Shown here piece by piece: positions 50,419 through 59,424 of a stretch of 64,000 bases of DNA. The notes under the pieces are model-generated. The model had not been told where the DNA came from. It did not search any database and saw only the letters and a list, made by a program, of their open reading frames with translations. The position numbers were made by a program, and so were the translations under genes. Source of the DNA: Acidobacteriota bacterium (lineage in GTDB: Bacteria; Acidobacteriota; Blastocatellia; Pyrinomonadales; Pyrinomonadaceae). The first letter of the stretch is position 1. Each line of letters begins with the position of its first letter. The stretch covers positions 62,001 to 126,000 of the forward strand of contig CP065000.1 in NCBI GenBank assembly GCA_016700075.1, written 5' to 3'.

Positions 50419-51672
50419 CTAGTCGCCGCCGAAAACAGCTTCCCTGTATGCGAGAACGGCCGAATCCTTCGAATATTTTTCCACCGCGGCCTTTCGAGCA
50501 TTCGATCCCATTTCGTCAAGCAGTTTTGGATCTTCAACTGTTCTTAGGATGAGTTTGGTAAGAGTGTCCGCATCGCCGGGCTCAGTATGCCAACCAATTT
50601 TGTCTTCGTCGATCACCATGGATAATTCCGACCCGGCTTCGGTCAGAGCCAGGATAGGTTTGCCTGCCGCCATCAAATTATAGGTTCTGCTGGGCATAGC
50701 TGTTCCCACCATACCTCTGATGAGGGCCACCAATCCGATGTCGGACGCATTAAGAAAAATGATCTGTTCCGACCGCGGCTTGTAGTCAAGAATGGTCACA
50801 TTAGACAAGCCGTCCTTTTCGACGGACCTCTTCAGCCAGTCGGCCTTAGCTCCGGCTCCGATAAAAAGGAAGTGTATTTCCGGACGCAGCTTTAGCAATT
50901 TGGACGCGGCACCGATGATCGTTTCAACATCAGTAGGATGTCCAATGTTCCCGGCATACAAAAAAACGAACTTATTCTCTAGCCCCAATTCTGCCAATAG
51001 TTCATTTTCGACACGCGGACGCGGTTCAATCTCATCCAGGTCCGCCCAATTTGGGATATAAAAGATCCGCGGATCCAGTCCTCTCGCTTTGTTTTCGAAA
51101 GACCTCTTCATATCACGTCCCATCACGACAATACCGGCCGCGTATTTGAACACCCATCGATTGACCATATCGATGGATCGCGAGATCAGTGACCCCCTTT
51201 TGATAGTCCCTACGGCCTCAAGTATCTCAGGATAGCTGTCCTGGACAAGCACAGTGACCGCACTTCCCTTCAGCAACGCTGCGGCGGTAGTAGTAAAAGG
51301 CAGGCTCGGCGGGGCGGTACATACTAAAATACGATCGCCCTTCCGGAAAAGGAATAATGATCGAACGAACATCGACACACCGACCGTGACCATGTTGATC
51401 AGGCGGAGAATTAGGAAATTCTTATCGAATGTCGTACACCAGACACGATGAATTTCAACTTTATTTCTAGTCTCCCTTTTTGGGGCCTTGACCCCTCGGG
51501 CCATATGTTTCGGTTGACCGGTCAGAACCGAAACCGGATGATCAGCGGCAATACCCTCTGCGATAGCAGTCAGATAGTATCCCGTGGAGATCTCTTCCGG
51601 ATAGTAAACCTCAGAAACGAGCCACATTCTCGGTGACGGAGAAGATACTGCCGGATCGTTGCTTGCGGACAT
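50419..51672 (-). CDS. wbuB: Glycosyltransferase family 4, WbuB-like
   Basis: 417 residues, GT-B fold. The N-terminal part has VSEVYYPEEISTGYYLTAIA and VLTGQPKHMARG, typical of WbuB-type L-fucosamine transferases. The C-terminal donor domain has FLYAGNIGHPTDVETIIGAA and MPSRTYNLMAAGKPILALTE. Its position right after fnlA-fnlC-type genes supports transfer of N-acetyl-L-fucosamine to a lipid-linked acceptor at the cytoplasmic face. It starts 8 bases after the epimerase stop. The symbol is by similarity of context and motifs. Confidence 0.82.
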   Translation of the reverse strand: MSASNDPAVSSPSPRMWLVSEVYYPEEISTGYYLTAIAEGIAADHPVSVLTGQPKHMARGVKAPKRETRNKVEIHRVWCTTFDKNFLILRLINMVTVGVSMFVRSLFLFRKGDRILVCTAPPSLPFTTTAAALLKGSAVTVLVQDSYPEILEAVGTIKRGSLISRSIDMVNRWVFKYAAGIVVMGRDMKRSFENKARGLDPRIFYIPNWADLDEIEPRPRVENELLAELGLENKFVFLYAGNIGHPTDVETIIGAASKLLKLRPEIHFLFIGAGAKADWLKRSVEKDGLSNVTILDYKPRSEQIIFLNASDIGLVALIRGMVGTAMPSRTYNLMAAGKPILALTEAGSELSMVIDEDKIGWHTEPGDADTLTKLILRTVEDPKLLDEMGSNARKAAVEKYSKDSAVLAYREAVFGGD

Positions 51673-51680
51673 CTGAAATC

Positions 51681-52778
51681 CTAATGATGCTCCCGAAGAC
51701 TCAGGCGTCCGAGCAATATCTTACAAACCGTACTTGAGACCGTTTGGGTCTTGTATTCACTTGGCGGCGACCAAAGGGCCGGTTGAGCAACAGCAAGTTT
51801 GACTGCAGCAAGGATCGCTGACGGTTCTGCCCCGGAAAGAATGTTGCTCCCGCATTCAACAGTTTCGGGTCTTTCTGTGACATCGCGAACCGTGACGTTC
51901 GGAATGCCGAAGATCGCACACTCTTCCTGTACTGTGCCGCTGTCCGTAAGCACCGCGAGCGAGTTTCGTTCAAGCCAAACGAAATCAATGAACCCCATTG
52001 CCTCCAGCAAACGCACTTGATCGGGGTCGATGTCAATATTGAAACTGTTCAGTTTTTCAGCGGTTCTGGGGTGCACAGAAACGAGGACCGGCTTTCCAAG
52101 CTCTTGTGTCACGTCGTGCAAGCCTCTGAAAATATTTGCAAGCCGCTGCCCGTCATCGACATTTTCGGAACGGTGAATCGTAGCTAAAAAATACTCATAC
52201 GGGCGTACGCCGAGTTCATTAAGCACCTCGTTCGCTTCGATCTTGTCTTTGTAACCTTCGAGAACTTCGAAAATGGGGTTGCCCGTGATGAATATCCGAT
52301 CGCGCGGTATTCCCTCACGCACAAGGTTCTCTTTGCTCCGTTCGGTATAAGGCAGGAGTATGGTCGAAGAGTGGTCGATTATCCGCCGATTGACCTCTTC
52401 GGGAACGCGGTCGTCATAGCACCTATTCCCCGCTTCCATGTGAAATACGGGTATTCCGCGCCTTGCCGCCGCTATCGCAGAGAGGGCGCTATTCGTATCA
52501 CCAAGGATCAGAACCCTGTCAGGACGTTCATCATCAAGCACCGTATCAACGCGCTCCAATATGGCGGCAGCCTGTTCGGCGAACCTGTTAGAGCGAATTG
52601 CGAGACTAATGTCAGGACGTCGGATCTCAAGTTCATCGAAGAAAACAGCGCTCAGATTGTGATCAAAATTTTGACCTGTGTGAACGGTAATATGATCACA
52701 ATGCTGATCGAGAACACGCATTATGAGCGAGAGCCGTATTATCTCGGGCCTGGTCCCGAAAATGGTCATTATCTTCAT
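51681..52778 (-). CDS. fnlC: UDP-sugar 2-epimerase of UDP-L-FucNAc synthesis (FnlC/WbjD-like)
   Basis: 365 residues in the UDP-GlcNAc 2-epimerase fold. MTIFGTRPEIIRLSLIM is characteristic of the FnlC/WbjD/CapG branch. HTGQNFDHNLS, GDTNSALSAIAAARRGIPV, HMEAGNRCYDDRVPEEVNR and DSGTVQEECAIFGIPNVTVR are present. In the pathway it makes UDP-L-FucNAc as the last step after FnlA and FnlB, whose genes lie directly upstream. It is cytoplasmic. Confidence 0.88.
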   Translation of the reverse strand: MKIMTIFGTRPEIIRLSLIMRVLDQHCDHITVHTGQNFDHNLSAVFFDELEIRRPDISLAIRSNRFAEQAAAILERVDTVLDDERPDRVLILGDTNSALSAIAAARRGIPVFHMEAGNRCYDDRVPEEVNRRIIDHSSTILLPYTERSKENLVREGIPRDRIFITGNPIFEVLEGYKDKIEANEVLNELGVRPYEYFLATIHRSENVDDGQRLANIFRGLHDVTQELGKPVLVSVHPRTAEKLNSFNIDIDPDQVRLLEAMGFIDFVWLERNSLAVLTDSGTVQEECAIFGIPNVTVRDVTERPETVECGSNILSGAEPSAILAAVKLAVAQPALWSPPSEYKTQTVSSTVCKILLGRLSLREHH

Positions 52779-52802
52779 AGGCGATACCGAAAAAGGAGCG
52801 GC

Positions 52803-53852
52803 TTAAGCCCGTTTCAAAAACTGGCGGATCTCCTCGGTTGATGCGGAAAGCAGTTCGCGAAGTGCATCGTGGTCCAAATTGTTGTCCCGGGATGAATACT
52901 CGACCTCAAGCGCCTGCTCAGCATCGGCTATCCTTCTGAGTTCCGGCAGAACAGGCTGAATGACATAGTAGTCGCCCTGACTAACGGTGCGGAAACACTC
53001 CTCTTCGGAAACCATGATCTCATGCACCTTTTCGCCCGGGCGGATACCCGTAAAGTGAATCGGCAGGTCTTTGCCATTCAAAAGCACTTCGGCGACATCG
53101 GTGATCTTTGCGGACGCTACCTTTGGAACGAATGTCTCGCCTCTGCCGGGGCTCTTCACAGCTTCAAAAACCGTATCGACCGCCCTTTCGAGGCTCAAAA
53201 GGAACCTGGTCATCTCGGGCATGGTAACCGTGACAGGAACGCCCTTTTCTATCTGTTCAAGAAAAAGCGGAATGATGGAACCGCGCGACGCGATGACGTT
53301 TCCGTATCGGACGCAATTTAAGTCGATATCTTCAATATCTCGATTGGCCTCGATAAAAATGCGTTCCTGAATGGCCTTCGTCATTCCCATGACGTTGATG
53401 GGTTTACAGGCTTTGTCGGTGGAAATGCCGATCACCTTCTTGACGGAGGAGCCCCTCTGAGCGACGGCGTTGACAAGATTGTGAGCTCCGTTGATGTTGG
53501 TCTGCACAGCCTCAAACGGGAAATACTCGCACGAAGGTACCTGCTTCAATGCAGCAGCGTTAAATACAATGTCTATGCCATCGACCGCTCGTTTTACGGC
53601 ATCAGCGTCCCGAACATCACCGATGCGAAAATTCAGCACGTCGGCCGCGTTTTCATAGATCACTTCATCGGTTGCATGTTTGCGATGCATAAAGTCAAGC
53701 CGCATGTAGTGCTGCTTGGCTTCATCACGCGAAAAGACGGTCACTCTCTCAGGCTTTCCGTCGCGGCCGCTCAGTATACGCCTTACTAGGGTTTTCCCAA
53801 GCGATCCAGTTCCGCCGGTCACCAAAATTCTTTTGCCCTCAAACATTGCCAT
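52803..53852 (-). CDS. fnlA: UDP-GlcNAc 4,6-dehydratase/epimerase (FnlA/CapE-like)
   Basis: 349 residues, extended SDR. The nucleotide site is ILVTGGTGSLGKTLVRRIL. AAALKQVPSCEYFPFEAV is the FnlA/CapE-specific motif. The catalytic region reads GISTDKACKPINVMGMTKAI, with Met in the position of the usual Tyr (MxxxK), as is normal in this group. The enzyme starts UDP-L-FucNAc synthesis by dehydration and epimerisation of UDP-GlcNAc. fnlB lies upstream and fnlC 24 bases downstream. Confidence 0.92.
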   Translation of the reverse strand: MAMFEGKRILVTGGTGSLGKTLVRRILSGRDGKPERVTVFSRDEAKQHYMRLDFMHRKHATDEVIYENAADVLNFRIGDVRDADAVKRAVDGIDIVFNAAALKQVPSCEYFPFEAVQTNINGAHNLVNAVAQRGSSVKKVIGISTDKACKPINVMGMTKAIQERIFIEANRDIEDIDLNCVRYGNVIASRGSIIPLFLEQIEKGVPVTVTMPEMTRFLLSLERAVDTVFEAVKSPGRGETFVPKVASAKITDVAEVLLNGKDLPIHFTGIRPGEKVHEIMVSEEECFRTVSQGDYYVIQPVLPELRRIADAEQALEVEYSSRDNNLDHDALRELLSASTEEIRQFLKRA

Positions 53853-53921
53853 CTGTTGTCACTTGTATGTGGAAAATTAGGATTCTAACACTCGTCATGG
53901 CTGCAGAGAAACGTTCCCGCT

Positions 53922-54806
53922 TCACCGATGTGCCGTATCGTATTCAGTCGGATCAGCTGCCATAGCCCGGATCATCTCATCCCAATCCGGAATGGCGATA
54001 CCCGTGGCATTTGTAAACAGAGTCGCATCCAGGCTGCGGTCGATCACCGGTTCGTCTGTGGGTTCTAAAGAGGCACCTGCACCGTAGGCGGCATTCAGCT
54101 TATTCAAAAGGTCAAATTTCGAGATCGGCGAACTCGCGACATGATAGACGCCTGAGATGTTGTTATGGGAAGTGATCAATTGCCGGACGACGTTGGCAAA
54201 CACAATTGTCGGCATTCCGGAATAGATAGCTTTGGTATAGCCCTGAACCGAACCTCCGCGATTTCGAAGGAACCATTCGACCAAACTATGCCTTGTGTTC
54301 AGTTCACGGCCGATGATAGACGTTCGCAGAGTGAGACAATGTTGATCCGTCAGCTCGCCCAGCAATTTGCTGCGTCCGTAGAGATCTTCCGCGTCGGGTT
54401 TGTCAGATTCCTTGTAATTTCCTTTTCGCCCACTGAATACACAGTCAGTTCCGATCGTAATGACCCGAGCGTCAACATTCTTGCCGATCGCCGCCAACCT
54501 ATGCGGAAAAGCGGCGTTGACCTCGATCAGACCGGCCACGTCATTCGCCTCAGGTACTTGTTTGATGATGCCGGCGGCGTTAATTATCAAATTAGGCTTG
54601 ATCTTTTGAAGAGCCTCTGCAAGATCATCGCCGAAGAGGATATTGTCCACGACTTCGATTCGATCTTGCGGAAAAATGCTGCGCGGCAAGTTAGTTGCGC
54701 GACTAGCACGCACGAAGGCCCAAACGTCGTTGTCCTGTCTCAAGACCTGCACGAGCTTATGCCCGAGCATGCCGTTCGCCCCAATTATCGCGATCCTATT
54801 TGTCAC
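53922..54806 (-). CDS. fnlB: dTDP-4-dehydrorhamnose reductase-type SDR (FnlB-like)
   Basis: 294 residues in the RmlD-like SDR family. NAD(P) site IAIIGANGMLGHKLVQVLR, then NAAGIIKQVPEANDVAGLIE, TIGTDCVFSGRKGNYKESD and LYGRSKLLGEL with the catalytic Tyr-x3-Lys. Context with fnlA and fnlC indicates the 4-keto reductase step toward UDP-L-FucNAc. It starts with GTG and overlaps the GT9 stop by 11 bases, so it is translated with the upstream genes. Confidence 0.88.
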   Translation of the reverse strand: MTNRIAIIGANGMLGHKLVQVLRQDNDVWAFVRASRATNLPRSIFPQDRIEVVDNILFGDDLAEALQKIKPNLIINAAGIIKQVPEANDVAGLIEVNAAFPHRLAAIGKNVDARVITIGTDCVFSGRKGNYKESDKPDAEDLYGRSKLLGELTDQHCLTLRTSIIGRELNTRHSLVEWFLRNRGGSVQGYTKAIYSGMPTIVFANVVRQLITSHNNISGVYHVASSPISKFDLLNKLNAAYGAGASLEPTDEPVIDRSLDATLFTNATGIAIPDWDEMIRAMAADPTEYDTAHR

Positions 54807-55896
54807 AATTTCTTCGTAACGTATCTTTGCACGCTGATACGACTTCCTCCGGCTCTATTAGTTTCAGGCACAATGCATCGTTGTGGCAATGCGGCACGCG
54901 GCAGCCCTCACATTCTACATTGCGGCGAAATACCGTATTCGAATTGCCGAATGGATACCAGGCGCCTGCCCAATCGATCGCGGCAAATATCGCAACACAA
55001 GGCGTTCCCATCGCGGCGGCAAGATGCATCGGCCCGCTGTCATTTCCCAGAAACATTTCGCAACGGCCAAGCAATGCGGCCGTTTCCCTGACGCTGAGAC
55101 TGCCCGCGGCAACCGCGCCGATCCCGCACCTGTCAACGATCAACTCGCCCGCATGTCGGTCATCGGGACCGCCTGTAATGACGGGAAAGACATTCTCATC
55201 GGCAACTAACCTTTGAAGCACAGCGATGTAGCGGTCTATCGGCCACACTTTTGAAGGCCACTTGCTTCCCGGCGAGATGCCGATAAGCCGCCGGCCATCC
55301 AGACCGGACAACACCTGTTCCTCTATGAAAGTCTCCGCTGCACCCTGTTCGGCTTCAGAGAGCAGCAGATCCGTATCCTCGATCGCATTTGTCGGGACAT
55401 TGATGCCTGATGAACGAACTACGTCTAGAAGATATTCCGCATCGCGTTCGAGGACAGGTGAAGGATGGCCGCATTTGGTTGACAGCCACTTTGACCGTGC
55501 ATACTCAAAACCGAGGCACTCTTTTATTCCGGCCAGGCGAAAAAAACGCTCGTCGCGATACATTTGCGTCACCGTTCGAACCCTCGGCATCAAATAGAAG
55601 ACGCTGTCAAAACGCTTGATCCTAAGTTTCGCCAAAAGAAGCGCCGCCGAAGCGGCAAATCCTCCGCCCGCCTTGTTCGGGTAATGTATAAATTTGTCGA
55701 TCAGTCCGACGGGCGGCAAGACGTGCTGTGCAGAAAGGAAACCATTTCGATCAGACCCATTCGTCATTAATGTAATGGACGCTTCCGGAAAGTGCTTCCT
55801 AATGGCCCACAATGCCGGCACCGCGGCAACGGCGTCGCCTAGGTGCCCGGTGCGGAATATTAAAATTCGCTTTGAACGAGACACACGCTCATGCAT
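54796..55896 (-). CDS. Glycosyltransferase family 9 (heptosyltransferase-like)
   Basis: 366 residues. ILIFRTGHLGDAVAAVPAL opens the GT9 fold; GISPGSKWPSKVWPIDRYI and FLGNDSGPMHLAAAMGTPCV form the donor-binding half. A C-terminal Cys-containing part, ECEGCRVPHCHND, is typical of bacterial GT9 proteins. It probably transfers a heptose, matching the heptose genes directly upstream. ATG at 55896 overlaps the kinase stop by 8 bases; longer reading frames lie inside that gene. Confidence 0.88.
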   Translation of the reverse strand: MHERVSRSKRILIFRTGHLGDAVAAVPALWAIRKHFPEASITLMTNGSDRNGFLSAQHVLPPVGLIDKFIHYPNKAGGGFAASAALLLAKLRIKRFDSVFYLMPRVRTVTQMYRDERFFRLAGIKECLGFEYARSKWLSTKCGHPSPVLERDAEYLLDVVRSSGINVPTNAIEDTDLLLSEAEQGAAETFIEEQVLSGLDGRRLIGISPGSKWPSKVWPIDRYIAVLQRLVADENVFPVITGGPDDRHAGELIVDRCGIGAVAAGSLSVRETAALLGRCEMFLGNDSGPMHLAAAMGTPCVAIFAAIDWAGAWYPFGNSNTVFRRNVECEGCRVPHCHNDALCLKLIEPEEVVSACKDTLRRNCDK

Positions 55897-56854
55897 CGAA
55901 CTCGGCACCTCTGAGGTCGTCCAAACGAATGTGTGTAGTGCCGACGGACTCAACGACAATTCCCGCCGCGACATTAGCGAGCCGGCTCGCAGTAGCCAGA
56001 TCCGCACCGGCCGCGATACCGGCGGCCAATGTGGCGATAACGGTGTCACCGGCACCTGTCACGTCAAAGACGCGGCGCGCAGTCGTTGGCAAATGAAGGA
56101 CCGAATCGTGCTCGAAAAGCGACATGCCGTCCTCACCGCGAGTGACAAGGATCGCCTTGCAGTCAAGTTCGGAGAGCAGCTTCGATCCTGCCCTTGAAAC
56201 AAAATCTGGTTCGGCCTCTGAAATACCGCACGCATCGGCGGCCTCGTGGCGGTTTGGCGTCAGGATCGTGGCTCCTCGATATTTACTGTAGTCCTTGCCT
56301 TTTGGGTCAATGAGTACAGGCTTTCGAAGCGTATTAGCTTTATCTATCAATGCAGACAGAACTTTCGTTGTAAGGAGTCCTTTTGCATAGTCGGAGACGA
56401 CAACAGCGTCACATTTCTCGAGCTGACCAGAAAACATGGCGATCACTTCGTCCTCTGCAGCCGCATTGATCGGTTCATTTGATTCCTGGTCGATCCTCGT
56501 CACCTGCTGATTGTGAGCAATGACGCGGGTCTTGACCGTAGTGGGCCGATCGTCGCTGCGGATCAATAGTCCGATCCCGACCCCGAGCTGTTCCAACTCG
56601 TCCCGAAGCAGACTTCCTTCCTGATCGTTACCGATCGATCCGATCAGTGTAGTTTGTACGCCCAACCCTCTCAGATTCGCCGCTACGTTCGCTGCCCCTC
56701 CTACAGCGATCGAAGACCTGGTAAGTCTTACCACGGGGACAGGAGCTTCAGGTGAGATCTTGACCGCGTCGCCCCACCAATAACGATCAAGCATCACATC
56801 GCCGATCACTAGGACCGAGGCTTCTGAAAAACTATTCAACAGATCGATGTTCAT
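55889..56854 (-). CDS. D-glycero-beta-D-manno-heptose-7-phosphate kinase (stand-alone HldE kinase domain)
   Basis: 321 residues, PfkB/ribokinase fold. VLVIGDVMLDRYWWGDAVKI, then SPEAPVPVV and AVGGAANVAANLRGLG are typical of HldE kinase domains (RfaE1). The C-terminal VFDVTGAGDTVIATLAAGIA holds the catalytic Asp. It phosphorylates heptose 7-phosphate at C1. In many bacteria this domain is fused to the adenylyltransferase; here that domain is in the preceding gene, fused to GmhA. ATG at 56854 lies 2 bases after that gene's stop. Confidence 0.92.
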   Translation of the reverse strand: MNIDLLNSFSEASVLVIGDVMLDRYWWGDAVKISPEAPVPVVRLTRSSIAVGGAANVAANLRGLGVQTTLIGSIGNDQEGSLLRDELEQLGVGIGLLIRSDDRPTTVKTRVIAHNQQVTRIDQESNEPINAAAEDEVIAMFSGQLEKCDAVVVSDYAKGLLTTKVLSALIDKANTLRKPVLIDPKGKDYSKYRGATILTPNRHEAADACGISEAEPDFVSRAGSKLLSELDCKAILVTRGEDGMSLFEHDSVLHLPTTARRVFDVTGAGDTVIATLAAGIAAGADLATASRLANVAAGIVVESVGTTHIRLDDLRGAEFDA

Positions 56855-56856
56855 AG

Positions 56857-57858
56857 TTATGCGGCAACGGACGCATCTGCGGAATCGAGCATTTCGCACC
56901 AAAAGTGAGCGACGGTGATATGAGCTTCTTGAATACGGGCGGTCCTTAACGATGGGACCATTAAGCAGGCGTCACACAAGGACGCGAGCTTTTTGCCTCC
57001 GGATCCGGTCATGCCGATCACGCGAGCACCTTTCCTGCGTGCTTCCATTACCGCCGCTATTACGTTCGGTGAGTTTCCGCTCGTGCTGATCGCGATCAGG
57101 CAATCGCCAGCCGCGGCGAGCGCTTCTACCTGACGGGCGAAAACCCTCTCAAAATCGTAATCGTTAGCAAGTGCGGTAAGAGCCGATGTATCGGTCGTTA
57201 GGGCGATCGCAGGATACGCGCGCCTTTCCCTTTCGAATCGGCCAACTAATTCAGCCGCGATATGCTGAGCATCGGCAGCGCTTCCGCCATTGCCGCAGAC
57301 AAGTACCTTTTGCCCTTTCATCAAGGTGTCGGAGAGGATTCCGAAACATTTCGCTATGGAATCTCTGCATTCAGCGTCCAGCTGATCCATCACTGAAATA
57401 TGTTCTTTGAGTGAATCAGAGCCTTCGTCTGAGCCTCTGCCATTGCGGGCAGGCCGATCTTCCGTCATTCTATCGATGATGGCGGATGAAGAATATCCGG
57501 GCAGCAAAGGAAGAGAGACGACCTTGCCGCCCCAGCTTTGGACGAGGTCTGCACCGACTATCTCGGTTACCGGCCAGTCGCCGCCTTTGACCAGCACATC
57601 CGGCTTGATCTTACGTATCAGCTCCTCGGGTGTTGCTTCGTCAAAGATGATGACCTCGTCGACCGACCTTAGGCCGCTCAGCACTGCCGCCCGATCCACT
57701 TGATTCTGGATAGGGCGGTCCGGCCCTTTGATGGAGCGGACCGACCTGTCGCTGTTAAGGCCTACAATTAGTCGGTCCCCGAGCGCCTTGGCACGCTCCA
57801 GGAGGTCAATATGACCTGGATGGATAATGTCGAAACATCCATTTGTGAATACGATCAT
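56857..57858 (-). CDS. Fused heptose-1-phosphate adenylyltransferase and sedoheptulose-7-phosphate isomerase
   Basis: 333 residues with two enzymes in one chain. Residues 1-135: nucleotidyltransferase with IVFTNGCFDIIHPGHIDLL (HxGH), then GLNSDRSVRSIKGPDRP and VKGGDWP, as in RfaE2/HldE-C. Residues about 150-333: a SIS-domain GmhA with VLVCGNGGSAADAQHIAAEL, GRFERERRAYPAIALTTDTS and ISTSGNSPNVI. The first and last steps of ADP-heptose synthesis are thus joined, while the middle kinase is separate and gmhB is missing from the window. A charged Arg/Gly/Ser linker (about 134-148) connects them. Confidence 0.9.
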   Translation of the reverse strand: MIVFTNGCFDIIHPGHIDLLERAKALGDRLIVGLNSDRSVRSIKGPDRPIQNQVDRAAVLSGLRSVDEVIIFDEATPEELIRKIKPDVLVKGGDWPVTEIVGADLVQSWGGKVVSLPLLPGYSSSAIIDRMTEDRPARNGRGSDEGSDSLKEHISVMDQLDAECRDSIAKCFGILSDTLMKGQKVLVCGNGGSAADAQHIAAELVGRFERERRAYPAIALTTDTSALTALANDYDFERVFARQVEALAAAGDCLIAISTSGNSPNVIAAVMEARRKGARVIGMTGSGGKKLASLCDACLMVPSLRTARIQEAHITVAHFWCEMLDSADASVAA

Positions 57859-57862
57859 GGGT

Positions 57863-59410
57863 TTACAAAAGGGCTTTTGGGGGCCTGAAAAAGCCTGCCT
57901 TATCTATACGCTTGGCTATAACCATCACGAAAAGTACTCCGACCGACGCCGTGATCAGGAATCTGAACAGCGTGGGAATGATGGTACCGTAAAAACCTTC
58001 GTATGAAATACACGTAAGCAGCATTATGTAGATGGAATACTTCCAGATCGATGGAAGTTGCTGCTCTACCAATGCGGAATAGAAAAGCCGTATAAAAATG
58101 CCGATGACCAACATGCCGATCGGAACGCCCACCGGTCCGAAATTGCGGAGAAGGTCGCCGATGGGAGTGATCGCAAATGACGTTTCGCCCGTGTTGAAAT
58201 AGAGATCACTATAACGCCTTGGGTCAGAGGCTGTCGGCTTTTCGGGCCACAACACGCGAGGTATGAAGAACGTCGAAAGCTCGTTAATAATGTTGTTGTC
58301 GAGTCCGTAGGCGTCCTCATAAGGCTTCAGCAATTCGTAGTTTGAAACAACCACGCCCACCGTGCTGACGATATCCATTCGTCCAACCAGCGAGGTCGCC
58401 CCAAATTCCAGACTCTCAACCGAGCTGGCTCCGCCGACCTCCTCGAAAGTTTGACCAATCTTTTCAATGTATTCGCCCGCCTGCAATTGAGACTCGTCGC
58501 CCTTTACCATTCTCAGGGTCGTGCCAAAGATCATCCCCGATATTAGGATAACGATCAGTATTCCGCCGCCGATCGCCATTTGCTTAGCTCTGAATTGACG
58601 TCCGGAAAGGATGTACGCAAGTACGATCAGAGCAAATATCTGGATCATCATTCCGCGGTTGCCTGCGAAAATCGACTTGGTAACGCTTGAGCCGACAAGA
58701 ATTGCAATTACCGGCAGAAAATAGAATTTGAGCTTTTCAGCCCTGAATAATATCAACCAGAGGATAAAACTCCCCTGAAACCAGAATTGCTGCGTCAGAA
58801 ATAGGATGCCGTCGTACGAAGATATTTCCTCGGCACGCTGGAAACCAAATTTGCCAAGAGTGAACTCTGAAACAGTAATGATCGCTCCGATAGATAGCAA
58901 AATAAGCGAAGGGATTATGTATGAGGGGTCGCTCGTTCTTGCTTCAGGAAGCTTTGAACCGAGATACCGGCCGACGCGGCGCCCGATGGACAAAAAATAA
59001 CCGAGTGCGAGACCGACGAACCCAAGGCCAAGAATGAAGATCGTGAATGGGAGGTCGCTTTGAGGGTCGCGAACAAGATTTATGTAGATCGGATCTGACC
59101 AGCCGACCGCGAGAAAGAAACCGCCTAAACAAAAGGCCGGGAAAAAATACGACCATGTCGCAAATATCAACGGGTCCGCGAAAGAAAATCTGCCTTTATG
59201 CCAAAGCAGCAATGACGGGAGAATGAACACCGCCCCAAGGCCGATCACCCACGGGATGAGATAGTGATGCGGAAAGGCCTCCAGGACGCCTTGTGCGTAC
59301 ATCAAAGCAAGAGCCGCGCATACCGCCGCTCCGAGCATCAATGCAATGCCCGGCAGCATGCGGTCGCCGGCCAATGAGGGAGAATAGTTTTGTGCCCTTA
59401 TTTCTCGCAT
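57863..59410 (-). CDS. O-antigen polymerase-like membrane protein (Wzy-like)
   Basis: 515 residues with about 12 hydrophobic helices and a large external loop (about 300-390). The segment FAGNRGMMIQIFALIVLAYI and the IPRVLWPEKP loop are typical of O-antigen polymerase/oligosaccharide repeat-unit polymerases, which are otherwise poorly conserved. ATG at 59410 lies 15 bases after the upstream stop; a longer frame to 59491 overlaps that gene. Position inside the polysaccharide locus supports Wzy, though an O-antigen ligase role is possible. Confidence 0.78.
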   Translation of the reverse strand: MREIRAQNYSPSLAGDRMLPGIALMLGAAVCAALALMYAQGVLEAFPHHYLIPWVIGLGAVFILPSLLLWHKGRFSFADPLIFATWSYFFPAFCLGGFFLAVGWSDPIYINLVRDPQSDLPFTIFILGLGFVGLALGYFLSIGRRVGRYLGSKLPEARTSDPSYIIPSLILLSIGAIITVSEFTLGKFGFQRAEEISSYDGILFLTQQFWFQGSFILWLILFRAEKLKFYFLPVIAILVGSSVTKSIFAGNRGMMIQIFALIVLAYILSGRQFRAKQMAIGGGILIVILISGMIFGTTLRMVKGDESQLQAGEYIEKIGQTFEEVGGASSVESLEFGATSLVGRMDIVSTVGVVVSNYELLKPYEDAYGLDNNIINELSTFFIPRVLWPEKPTASDPRRYSDLYFNTGETSFAITPIGDLLRNFGPVGVPIGMLVIGIFIRLFYSALVEQQLPSIWKYSIYIMLLTCISYEGFYGTIIPTLFRFLITASVGVLFVMVIAKRIDKAGFFRPPKALL

Positions 59411-59424
59411 CAAGAAATCGATTC

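Noticed and set aside
54165..55091. A 308-codon open frame antisense to fnlB and the GT9 gene
   Set aside because: It crosses two real overlapping genes and has no recognisable domain.
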